28,486 nucleotides of DNA from a virus: positions 1 to 28,486 of IMG/VR virus record IMGVR_UViG_3300009183_005312; one strand, 5' to 3'. Below the pieces are notes generated by a model, which was not told the origin of the DNA, ran no database searches, and was given only the letters and a program-made list of their open reading frames with translations. Positions 7,454 through 14,318 of the stretch are shown here, one piece after another. Made by a program: the position numbers and the translations under genes. Each line of letters starts with the position of its first letter. The stretch's first letter is position 1.

Positions 7454-7591
7454 TTAGCAAGCAGTGCAATAGTTGGTGACTCGTAAATTTTCAGATTTCA
7501 ATACAATAGTTCGCCCGCAATGCCCGCACATAGTTTTGATCACAGCGGGTTCTTGCTTAAGTAATTTAACTTCTAAATTAAGCAGTTTCAT
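7454..7591 (-). CDS. 45-aa zinc-ribbon protein
   Basis: Short frame read directly from the sequence: it begins MKLLNLEVKLLKQEP and carries MCGHCGRTIV followed by NYCTAC at the C-terminus. The two Cys-x2-Cys pairs about 20 residues apart make a plausible zinc ribbon. The ATG follows the TAA of the DUF6378-like gene without a gap, with AGGAAGG upstream. Small zinc ribbons of this kind are frequent in phages and usually bind nucleic acid or a protein partner. Function unknown. Confidence 0.65.
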   Translation of the reverse strand: MKLLNLEVKLLKQEPAVIKTMCGHCGRTIVLKSENLRVTNYCTAC

Positions 7592-7894
7592 TTACTCACC
7601 TTCCTTCCTATTTCCTAAATTCCTTGCGGCTCTTTCCTCCTGAACCATTGCTAAGGTTAAGAAGTATCCTATTCCGTCTACAACATTATCCACCTTAGGG
7701 CTATTAGTTTGCCGACTAATTTTAATGCCAACCATGCATAAGGCCACTTGCTCGGCACTTACAGGAACTCCTAAAATCGCTTCCCATATCTTTCCTGCTC
7801 TAGTAAAATCATCTAAAGGGTGGCCATAACTATCTTGCCTATCACCTGTTACTAACTTAGCCGCATATGCCGCAATATCTCTTGGGTCGTTCAT
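7592..7894 (-). CDS. DUF6378-like phage protein
   Basis: 100 residues from ATG 7894, which overlaps the TerL stop (ATGA). An alternative TTG at 7912 lies further inside TerL and is less likely. The pattern [34 protein letters not shown] and [17 protein letters not shown] is that of the DUF6378 family, common in tailed phages, often near terminase or replication genes. No activity is established to my knowledge. The conserved His, Asp and Lys residues suggest a binding pocket. Confidence 0.82.
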   Translation of the reverse strand: MNDPRDIAAYAAKLVTGDRQDSYGHPLDDFTRAGKIWEAILGVPVSAEQVALCMVGIKISRQTNSPKVDNVVDGIGYFLTLAMVQEERAARNLGNRKEGE

Positions 7895-9204
7895 AATCTT
7901 GGAATGCTCCAATCATTTGTTTGAGTAAGGGACATAGGAACTATCCCTGCTGGCATATCTTTGCCACCGCTTAATTCGGTAAGCGCCCATACTAGCGCAT
8001 CTAATCGGTCTGGAGAATCATTTGAATCGGGAGTCCAAATAACTAATTGATCTTCTAACTTAGGAAAGGCTCCAACATGGTGAACTCTACCTTGTTCGTA
8101 AAGTGCTGATACTGGTTCTGCTCTTACATGTTTACCTCTTGAGGCCGTTACTTTTTTAACAGGCACGTTAGCGTCTACTTGTTTTAGAACTAAGAGCACC
8201 ATATCGCCACCGTTGTTAGTTTCAGCAACTATCTTGTCTGCCTTCCAATCTGTATAAGCATTTACGGCTTGCCTTGCCCAGTTATCAGGACTTGCCCTTA
8301 AAGTCCTATCATCTAAAATGTAATAATGTTTATCTCGACTAATACCTGCTACAACTATTCCCGTTTCATCGCTATCTTCACCTGAAGTTACTGCTGGGTC
8401 AATAGCAACAACTATTCTTTGTAAGTCAGGCAAATCTTCTTTTCTAATTCTAGTTTTCTCTATCATGCCTCTTGTCCATAAAGCACCCTCTACTTCTTCA
8501 AGCATTTCACCATATAACTCTTGGCGGCCCGTTCTAGTTCCTGCATATCTATTTTCTAATTCTGCGAGCGCGGCAGGTGCTAAGTTAGCGGCATTATCAA
8601 AAGTACTTCCGCGAGTAACTACGACTGAACCGTCTTTACGAGTTAATAAATCTCTTAGAAGGTTAGTAGGTTTAGGAGTTGTTGTAATAATAGTTCTTGG
8701 CTTATCACCTAAACGCAGGCCGAATTGTAATTGAGTCCATACATCGTCATATCTAAAAGAGGCTAACTCATCTACCCATGCCCCATGGTGCTGAGGTCCG
8801 CGAAGGCGGTCAGGTTCATCACCTGAAAATAACTTAATGCGGCTACCATTCGTTAAATTGATTTCGCCTTTAGTTGAGTTATAGCCACCTTTTATTTTAA
8901 GCATCTGATATCGCTCGGCTACCTTCAGTAATCCTGATTCACCTTCAGCGCAAACATCTCGAGCATCACCGAAAGTAGGGGCTAATACTGCCCATCTTGT
9001 GTAATCGTTCTTACAGGCTTGATAAATTAACCACTCGGCGGCGGTTCTAGTCTTTCCTGCTCCGCGACCTGCCATGAAAAGCCAAGTGTTCCATAAACCG
9101 TCAGGCTCTAATTGTGCTGGCCTTGCCCAAGTATCACTCCAGAGGTATCTGGCTATCGCCTGCTCGTTCGGCAAGGACTTTTCTGAGTTCTTCAACGGCC
9201 GCAT
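7891..9204 (-). CDS. terL: Terminase large subunit (TerL)
   Basis: 437 residues, near the normal length. The N-terminal ATPase has Walker A GRGAGKT at residues 46-52, a Walker B WVDEL, and the coupling motif IITTTPKPT. The C-terminal RNase H-like nuclease has [19 protein letters not shown] and [10 protein letters not shown], providing the acidic metal ligands. The enzyme pumps DNA into the procapsid through the portal and cuts concatemers. The start at ATG 9204 is chosen because GGAGG lies 8 nt upstream; a TTG at 9207 is adjacent. This start makes the gene overlap TerS by 71 nt, which is unusually long but leaves both frames intact. Confidence 0.95.
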   Translation of the reverse strand: MRPLKNSEKSLPNEQAIARYLWSDTWARPAQLEPDGLWNTWLFMAGRGAGKTRTAAEWLIYQACKNDYTRWAVLAPTFGDARDVCAEGESGLLKVAERYQMLKIKGGYNSTKGEINLTNGSRIKLFSGDEPDRLRGPQHHGAWVDELASFRYDDVWTQLQFGLRLGDKPRTIITTTPKPTNLLRDLLTRKDGSVVVTRGSTFDNAANLAPAALAELENRYAGTRTGRQELYGEMLEEVEGALWTRGMIEKTRIRKEDLPDLQRIVVAIDPAVTSGEDSDETGIVVAGISRDKHYYILDDRTLRASPDNWARQAVNAYTDWKADKIVAETNNGGDMVLLVLKQVDANVPVKKVTASRGKHVRAEPVSALYEQGRVHHVGAFPKLEDQLVIWTPDSNDSPDRLDALVWALTELSGGKDMPAGIVPMSLTQTNDWSIPRL

Positions 9205-9586
9205 CAATGTCCCCTCCGCCTGTGTAAATGGTCATTTCTGACTTACTATCAATCTTAGTAGGCGCGTCTAAGCCTAGTAGTTTCGCTCTGCGTTCCATAA
9301 TTCTTAATGTGGTGGACGCACTCTGAGGATTACCTGTGCGAATAGCGTCATTGTAAAATCGAGTCATCATACGGTCTAGGCGCTCTAACTCTTGTTGCCT
9401 AATTTCATCTGCTGGCTCTCTTAAGGTTCGGACTAAAGCCCTTGAGTAAGCGTTATAGGCGGCTCCTGCACTCGCATAGCCGACCTCTTTGGCAATAGTT
9501 TCCCAAGGCAGGCCGAGTAAGCGAGCCTCTAAGACTTTCCGCTCTCGTTCTATTACCTCAGGGTCAATTCCCTTAGTGTTTGCCAT
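9134..9586 (-). CDS. terS: Terminase small subunit (TerS)
   Basis: 150 residues. An N-terminal helix-turn-helix (LGLPWETIAKEVGYASAGAAYNAYSRAL, residues 28-55) would recognise the packaging site. A helical middle (EIRQQELERLDRMMTRFY and ASTTLRIMERRAKLLGLDAP) matches the oligomerisation part of many TerS proteins from actinophages. The C-terminus is charged. It lies immediately upstream of TerL. ATG 9586 has AGGAG 8 nt upstream. The 40-nt gap to folE carries no visible promoter or terminator, so packaging and base-modification genes may share a transcript. Confidence 0.88.
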   Translation of the reverse strand: MANTKGIDPEVIERERKVLEARLLGLPWETIAKEVGYASAGAAYNAYSRALVRTLREPADEIRQQELERLDRMMTRFYNDAIRTGNPQSASTTLRIMERRAKLLGLDAPTKIDSKSEMTIYTGGGDIDAAVEELRKVLAERAGDSQIPLE

Positions 9587-9625
9587 TCGTTTTTACTCCT
9601 ATGGTTTTAGTAATAGTATCAAAAA

Positions 9626-10183
9626 TCAATCAGAAATCAATTTTAGGAACTCGGCGCGTGTTTCAGGTTCAGCCCTAAAACTACCAAGCATTACTGAGGT
9701 GACCATCTCCCCAGTTTTCTTTACTCCTCTATTGCTCATACAGGTATGGTGCGACTTAATTACAACTCCTACTCCTGAGGCGTCTACATGGTCTTGAATA
9801 GCATGGGCGATATCGCTTGTAAGCCTTTCTTGGACCTGTAAGCGTTTAGCGAAGGTATCAACCACTCTAGCCAATTTACTAAGTCCTACGACCCTTCCTA
9901 CAGGGATATAGCCCACTGCGGCAGTTCCTCTGAACGCCAACATATGGTGCTCGCACATACTTACAAAAGGGATATCTTTCAGGATTACCATTTCATCATA
10001 GGGAACATCAAAGGTCGTGCCTAAAATAGTCTTAGGGTCTTCTTGATAACCTGTCGTCATCTCTTTGAGGGCTTTGATGACTCGCTTAGGAGTATCTCTT
10101 AATCCATCTCGGTCAGGGTCTTCCCCTAATGCCCTTAAAATCATTTTTACGCCGACTATGGCATTATCGTCTAGGTGTTCCAT
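9626..10183 (-). CDS. folE: GTP cyclohydrolase I
   Basis: 185 residues, complete for bacterial FolE. It converts GTP to 7,8-dihydroneopterin triphosphate, the first step to preQ0. Visible motifs are DRDGLRDTPKRV (residues 19-30), SMCEHHMLAF (zinc Cys and His), GYIPVGRVVGLSKLARVVD, RLQVQERLT and SHHTCMSNRGVKK with the second zinc Cys. All catalytic His and Cys positions appear present. ATG overlaps the queE stop (TAATG). It is the last gene of the preQ cluster and is followed by TerS. Confidence 0.96.
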   Translation of the reverse strand: MEHLDDNAIVGVKMILRALGEDPDRDGLRDTPKRVIKALKEMTTGYQEDPKTILGTTFDVPYDEMVILKDIPFVSMCEHHMLAFRGTAAVGYIPVGRVVGLSKLARVVDTFAKRLQVQERLTSDIAHAIQDHVDASGVGVVIKSHHTCMSNRGVKKTGEMVTSVMLGSFRAEPETRAEFLKLISD

Positions 10184-10902
10184 TAGTGCCCCCTACTTTG
10201 TCCCCATGCAATTACATGGAGTCTTGTTGATAAATTCCAGCCTTTTTCTACTACTGCGTCAGCCAATTTAACTGTGTTGTTTAGATGAGTTTGAGGGTCG
10301 GCTCCTTCAGGCATAATCCAAATGGCTTCTCTTGGAATTTTATAGATACGCGCTATATCTAAAACTTCATTGAGGTCGGAAGGCTTTTGGCATACGAACT
10401 TAAATACTGCTTTGCCGTCCCAAGCCAACTCGGAATAAGCGTTCATCGCCTCTAATTTAATTCTGTCCTTAAAATCGTCTCCAGCATGACCTAACTTCGG
10501 GCTGATAGTAAAAAGATTTACCGCTTGGACATAATCCTCTCTAGGAGGCAAAGTTCCATTACTTTCTATTTCGAACTCGACCATTGGCATTAAGGTCTTT
10601 AGGTAAACAATTCCGCGCTGCTGTAAAGAAGGTTCGCCACCTGTAACGATTAGGCGGTCTACCACCATCTTGTCTATCTCTTCAGCAACATCAGAGCATA
10701 AAATTCTTTTACTTTCTTCCGCTTTATCGTATTTAGTCCAATCCCAAGAGTAAGGCGTATCGCACCAACTACAAGCCAAGTTACAGCCCGCTAATCTTAA
10801 AAAGCCTACTAGGCGACCTGTATGAGGTCCTTCCCCTTGAATTGTTGGTCCAAATATCTCATTAACATTTAACGAGCGGACTTGTTTTGCTTCTTCTGTC
10901 AT
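10183..10902 (-). CDS. queE: 7-carboxy-7-deazaguanine synthase (radical SAM)
   Basis: 239 residues. It makes CDG from 6-carboxytetrahydropterin, using a [4Fe-4S] cluster and SAM. Features are the N-terminal NEIFGPTIQGEGPHTGRL, the CNLACSWCDTPYSWDW cluster motif (C-x3-C-x2-C) near residue 40, and VTGGEPSLQQ near 90. The substrate-binding Thr/Asp of CDTPYSW are kept. It overlaps queD by 4 nt (ATGA) and folE by one base, so it is co-translated with both. Confidence 0.96.
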   Translation of the reverse strand: MTEEAKQVRSLNVNEIFGPTIQGEGPHTGRLVGFLRLAGCNLACSWCDTPYSWDWTKYDKAEESKRILCSDVAEEIDKMVVDRLIVTGGEPSLQQRGIVYLKTLMPMVEFEIESNGTLPPREDYVQAVNLFTISPKLGHAGDDFKDRIKLEAMNAYSELAWDGKAVFKFVCQKPSDLNEVLDIARIYKIPREAIWIMPEGADPQTHLNNTVKLADAVVEKGWNLSTRLHVIAWGQSRGH

Positions 10903-11345
10903 GGGCGATAAATAGCCGAGTTGGAGCCGTGCTCTGCTACTTCAACCTCTATCACTCGACACCTAGGTGAGAAGCCTTGCTCCTCTAAAGTAGTTTTGGC
11001 TAATTCATACGCCACCTCTGCGAACTTTTCGCAGCCAACATCTTTTAGAATCATTAAATCGAGCACACCTGCTTGGTGTAAGCGCGAGAAAGCATCTAGT
11101 TCAGGGTCGTCAGAGGCTACAACAGTTTTATGGTCGAAAGTATTTTCAAGTCGTTTTTTTAATGCTTTCAAGCCACCAAAATCAACTACCCAATTCCGTT
11201 CATCTAGTTCGTCAGCCTCAAAAGTAAATTTGAACGCTAAAGAGTATCCATGTAAAAAATGGCAATGACTATCAAAGGCTTTCCATTGGCGAAAGGCACA
11301 ACTTAGGCCGACTTCATGGCCATATCGCTTTGTACTTCTAAACAC
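10899..11345 (-). CDS. queD: 6-carboxy-5,6,7,8-tetrahydropterin synthase (QueD)
   Basis: 148 residues from GTG 11345, which has AGAGG 4 nt upstream and overlaps queC by 8 nt; a TTG at 11360 is the alternative start. It converts dihydroneopterin triphosphate to 6-carboxytetrahydropterin. The family's first zinc region is divergent: instead of an F-x-A-A-H motif it reads LSCAFRQWKAF, followed by SHCHFLHGYSLAFKF with Cys, His and HGY. The C-terminal EVAEHGSNSAIY keeps the usual catalytic His/Glu area, and KALKKRLENTFDHKTV matches the DH motif. Context with queC, queE and folE makes the assignment firm. Confidence 0.92.
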   Translation of the reverse strand: MFRSTKRYGHEVGLSCAFRQWKAFDSHCHFLHGYSLAFKFTFEADELDERNWVVDFGGLKALKKRLENTFDHKTVVASDDPELDAFSRLHQAGVLDLMILKDVGCEKFAEVAYELAKTTLEEQGFSPRCRVIEVEVAEHGSNSAIYRP

Positions 11346-12054
11346 TTTGCCTCTTCTCAATTTCTCCTAAAGCGAACTCTATACCGCTTTCATATTCAGT
11401 AGGGTCAGTTACACCTGCCACTAGAAAGGCTTCAATTCTTTCTACGCAAGTACCGCACCTACCGCAATGGACTTCTCCACCTTTGTAGCAAGACCAAGTA
11501 AGTTCATAAGGAACTCCTAAATCATCACCTAACTTAGCAATATCGGCTTTGGTCTTTTCGATAAAAGGTGCTTCTAAATGGAACGCAGGATTGGCATGTC
11601 CTGCATTTCCTTTTATGAAAGCCTCAGATAAAGGTCCGAAGAACGCAGGACGGCAATCAGGATAGATAAAATGGTCGCCTGAATGAATTCCTGTTGCGAC
11701 TACTTCAGCCCCTTCAGCGATTCCAATAGCGGTAGTAATGCTTAACATCATGGCATTTCTGTTAGGCACAACTGTGATACGCATAGTTTCTTCCGCGTAA
11801 TGCCCATCAGGCACCACAATATCCTCAGAAGTAAGGGAACTTGTTCCAATTAAATGTTTAATTTGGCTTAAGTCAATAATAGTTACAAGGGCTTTCAACT
11901 GCTCGCCAATTTTATGCAAACTATCGAGTTCTTTTGAATGCCTTTGACCATAGTCAAAACCAACTAAATGAAGGTCATAGCCTTTAGATTTGTAGTAGTA
12001 AGCCATAGTTGCGGAGTCCATACCGCCACTAGTTACTAATGCTGCTTTAGCCAT
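11338..12054 (-). CDS. queC: 7-cyano-7-deazaguanine (preQ0) synthase
   Basis: 238 residues, full length. It ligates ammonia to CDG with ATP to form preQ0. The ATP pyrophosphatase loop is LVTSGGMDSATMA at residues 6-18, followed by GFDYGQRHSKEL. The C-terminal zinc site is WSCYKGGEVHCGRCGTCVERIEAF with four cysteines. NRNAMMLSI near residue 97 is also conserved. No glutamine amidotransferase-like domain is fused, so it is a standard QueC rather than a Gat-QueC. It follows the QueF-like gene by 7 nt. Confidence 0.96.
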   Translation of the reverse strand: MAKAALVTSGGMDSATMAYYYKSKGYDLHLVGFDYGQRHSKELDSLHKIGEQLKALVTIIDLSQIKHLIGTSSLTSEDIVVPDGHYAEETMRITVVPNRNAMMLSITTAIGIAEGAEVVATGIHSGDHFIYPDCRPAFFGPLSEAFIKGNAGHANPAFHLEAPFIEKTKADIAKLGDDLGVPYELTWSCYKGGEVHCGRCGTCVERIEAFLVAGVTDPTEYESGIEFALGEIEKRQSV

Positions 12055-12061
12055 TTTTGTA

Positions 12062-12448
12062 TTAACCTCTCACAGCAACAGAGGTCATTTGTAATCCGCC
12101 TCTTACTTGCTGAACTGTGGTTACTGTTACTGTCTTAGGCTTAATGGCTTCGAAGAAATCGTCGGCAATTTTAGCAGTGATAGCCTCACCAAACATACCT
12201 GTATTTCTAAAACTCATTAGGTAGAGTTTGAAAGATTTACTTTCAACGCAACTTTCATTAGGAACATAAGTAAGTTCCAATTCATAAATGTCGGGCTGAT
12301 TAGTAACAGGGCATAGCGCACACAGTTCTTGCGTTACAAAACTAACTGCCTTTACATTTGGCGCTGGGAATTTTTCTAACTGGTCTGCTGAAATCGAGCC
12401 ATCTACTTTATTTCCTAAGATGGTTAAGTCTTTAGTTAAATCGGTCAT
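12062..12448 (-). CDS. queF: NADPH-dependent preQ0 reductase-like protein (unimodular QueF)
   Basis: 128 residues from ATG 12448, which overlaps the yhhQ stop (TAATG); a GTG at 12472 is less likely. QueF reduces the nitrile of preQ0 to the aminomethyl of preQ1. The catalytic Cys46 and Asp53 are in ELCALCPVTNQPD, and the NADPH-binding QueF motif ESKSFKLYLMSFRN is at 69-82. The next motif, normally FHE, reads FGE here (Gly87, Glu88), so a His that lines the active site is replaced. A retained QueF motif argues for a reductase, not the archaeal amidinotransferase QueF-L, but the substitution leaves room for altered chemistry. Confidence 0.88.
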   Translation of the reverse strand: MTDLTKDLTILGNKVDGSISADQLEKFPAPNVKAVSFVTQELCALCPVTNQPDIYELELTYVPNESCVESKSFKLYLMSFRNTGMFGEAITAKIADDFFEAIKPKTVTVTTVQQVRGGLQMTSVAVRG

Positions 12449-13098
12449 TAGTCTTGGCCTTTCATGGTCCACTCGTATTTTGGTTTGATTACATAAATTA
12501 AAGGGGCAGTTACCACGGAAGTCAAATACTTAATCCAGCAGTTAGCCCAAAAGATACTAATTACAACAGCAGGCGGCAATGCTCCGCTAAAAGCAATTAA
12601 GGCAAATAAGGCTGAGTCAATAGGAACTGAGATAGCGTTACTTGCTAGCACTCTTCCATATTGATATTTTTCACCGAACTTTATTAACCATAGGCGGTAG
12701 CCTTCAGTATCTAATAGTTCAGCAATAGTCATAGCAATAATCGAAGCGGCAACTATTCTCCATGAAGGTGATAAAACCGTCGCCCATTCGTTTTGCTCTC
12801 CAACTCCCATATCAGGTGTCATGCGAGCAACAATCCAAAAAATTCCCGCCATTAAAATGTTAACTGCTGCTCCAACGAGAATAACTACTCGGCTAGCGAA
12901 GGTTCCTACTACTTTATGAACTAAATCTCTTAATGTAAAAGTAAGAGGATAGATTAAAGTTCCTGCGTCAATGGATAATCCAAATAGAGTTACAATCCGT
13001 AATGAAGCGACATTTGAGATTAGAGTACAGGCAATATAAAAACCTATTACTCCGATTAGTAAAGCGACCCAAGTTCTATTTATAGAATTGGTTTTCAT
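12448..13098 (-). CDS. yhhQ: YhhQ/VUT-family queuosine-precursor transporter
   Basis: 216 residues with about six hydrophobic segments (first at residues 10-30). TLIYPLTFTLRDLVHKVVG near residue 47 is the signature of the COG1738 family, whose E. coli member takes up preQ0 and preQ1. Further motifs are ASIIAMTIAELLDTEGY and ASNAISVPIDSALFALIAF. It would sit in the host membrane. ATG 13098 has AAAGGAGAAAGA upstream. That Shine-Dalgarno sequence is the 3' end of the preQ1 riboswitch described below, so translation is likely shut off when preQ1 is abundant. It is first in the yhhQ-queF-queC-queD-queE-folE run. Confidence 0.9.
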   Translation of the reverse strand: MKTNSINRTWVALLIGVIGFYIACTLISNVASLRIVTLFGLSIDAGTLIYPLTFTLRDLVHKVVGTFASRVVILVGAAVNILMAGIFWIVARMTPDMGVGEQNEWATVLSPSWRIVAASIIAMTIAELLDTEGYRLWLIKFGEKYQYGRVLASNAISVPIDSALFALIAFSGALPPAVVISIFWANCWIKYLTSVVTAPLIYVIKPKYEWTMKGQD

Positions 13099-13103
13099 TC
13101 TTT

Positions 13104-13140
13104 CTCCTTTGTTTTGTTAATCGGGGTTCGGCGACCCGAC
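13104..13140 (-). promoter_or_regulatory. preQ1-I riboswitch (class I) controlling yhhQ-queFCDE-folE
   Basis: On the minus strand the 48-nt gap between parB and yhhQ holds a 5-bp stem, UCGGG (13139-13135) with CCCGA (13125-13121), a loop UCGCCGAAC, and the A-rich tail UUAACAAAACAAAGGAG. As I remember the Thermoanaerobacter tengcongensis preQ1-I aptamer, the tail UUAACAAAACAA, the UCGC loop start and the C before CCC are identical, and the loop is one base shorter. The tail ends in the AAGGAG Shine-Dalgarno of yhhQ, which fits the known translational mechanism: ligand-bound pseudoknot hides the ribosome-binding site. Position and gene context both agree. Confidence 0.9.
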
Positions 13141-13145
13141 TACTT

Positions 13146-13817
13146 TTACTTACTCTCTAACAACTCTTTAATTAACAGACCTGCTGCTACTTTTGAATCG
13201 CTAGGGAATTCTTGTTTCTTTAACGCCATAGCATTTTGCCATTTTTGTTGTGTTTCAGTATCTAGAACGGCTACAACTTTATACCCTTCTTCTTCTTGCG
13301 TATAGAGTTCTTCGCCATCAATAGGGGTTTCTAATTCAGTCCAGTCGAATTTAGCAATATCTAAAATCTCGTTTAACTGTTCAGGGGTATAAGGCAGACC
13401 AATAATTAAGTTTTCACCTAATTCAGGGGATAACTCTGCTAATAAAGTTCCAAGAGAAGTTAAGTCGGCTCTTCCGCGAGTTTCGTTCATAATTACAGTT
13501 AATCGTTTGGCTCTAGCCTCATCTATAGATAAAATAATCGCAGGAATTTCTTTATTTTCTAGCAAAGTAGGAACATTGCCTTTGCCTTTTTTATTTTCAA
13601 CCGCAATTTGTTGTAAGGCCTTCCACCTATGCTCTCCATCAACTATTTCATAAAAGCCTTTTTTATCAGGGTGCTTGCGAACAATAATTGGCATAACAAA
13701 GCCGTTATCGCAAATAGATTCCATTTCAGCCGCGTATTGACGCTCTGTTTGTTTATTAGGGTTCCAAGGATTAGGGGTTACTTTTGTAATCGGTAAATTC
13801 GTTACTGCTAATTCCAT
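13146..13817 (-). CDS. ParB/Srx-fold protein, DpdB-like candidate
   Basis: 223 residues. The N-terminal ParB-like nuclease domain spans about residues 5-115: LPITKVTPNPWNPN, NGFVMPIIVRKH, and EIVDGEHRWKALQQ with the DGEHR motif at 60-64. The C-terminus is helical and acidic. No helix-turn-helix of chromosomal ParB is apparent, so it is not a partition protein. In the bacterial dpd system, DpdB is a ParB-like protein that acts with DpdA to place preQ0 into DNA. The location here, between que genes and dpdA, suggests the same partnership (inference). ATG 13817 has AGAGG 6 nt upstream. Confidence 0.85.
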   Translation of the reverse strand: MELAVTNLPITKVTPNPWNPNKQTERQYAAEMESICDNGFVMPIIVRKHPDKKGFYEIVDGEHRWKALQQIAVENKKGKGNVPTLLENKEIPAIILSIDEARAKRLTVIMNETRGRADLTSLGTLLAELSPELGENLIIGLPYTPEQLNEILDIAKFDWTELETPIDGEELYTQEEEGYKVVAVLDTETQQKWQNAMALKKQEFPSDSKVAAGLLIKELLESK

Positions 13818-13859
13818 AATGCCTCTTTTCTCATGGGTTCAACCTACCAAACTTGACTT

Positions 13860-14318
13860 CTAATTGATAGCGCTAAGCTTAGTTTCCATAACCCATAGTT
13901 TCCGTGTCTTGGACTGCTCTACCTCTATTAGGCTAAAGCCGTGTCTTTGGTAGAACTTTATAGCGTTTTCGTTATCTTCAGTAACTTTTAAGCGTACTCC
14001 TGCGCCTATTTCCCCTGCCACTGCAATAAGTCCTTCTATTAAAAGCCCGCCGATGCCATATCTCCTAGCAGGTTTTATCACTGCGATTTTATGAATAGTC
14101 CATTTAGGTTTAGTAACTGCCCCGAACTCCACAAAGCCATAAACTCGTTTATCATCCGCCGCTACTAAAATATGACCTTTTTCAATTGCGTTCTTGAATG
14201 CTGCAGTAGGTAGCCAGCCTAATAAGTCAATATCTTCCCTAGCAATAAAGACTACCGACTTCAAATGCTTTAACTCGGCTTGAATAACCTCTACATTGCT
14301 CACATCAATGCCTACCAT
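13860..14318 (-). CDS. GNAT-family N-acetyltransferase (copy 1)
   Basis: 152 residues. The acetyl-CoA site is IAVIKPARRYGIGGLLIEGL (motif A with R-R-x-G-I-G) and motif B is ENAIKFYQRHGF near the C-terminus. Its ATG overlaps the stop of the neighbouring GNAT gene by 7 nt. The two proteins share the block W-T-I-x-K/R-[IL]-x-V-x-K-P-x-R and similar length, so they look like diverged tandem paralogues. The target is unknown. Lying between dpdA and parB, it may act on the aminomethyl group of preQ1 rather than on protein (inference). Confidence 0.88.
   Translation of the reverse strand: MVGIDVSNVEVIQAELKHLKSVVFIAREDIDLLGWLPTAAFKNAIEKGHILVAADDKRVYGFVEFGAVTKPKWTIHKIAVIKPARRYGIGGLLIEGLIAVAGEIGAGVRLKVTEDNENAIKFYQRHGFSLIEVEQSKTRKLWVMETKLSAIN

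Noticed and set aside
13818-13859. Possible second preQ1-like hairpin before the ParB-like gene
   Set aside because: The stretch contains GGTTGAACCC and an A-rich AGAAAAGAGG, but no 5-bp stem with the right loop and tail can be drawn; only a normal ribosome-binding site is supported.
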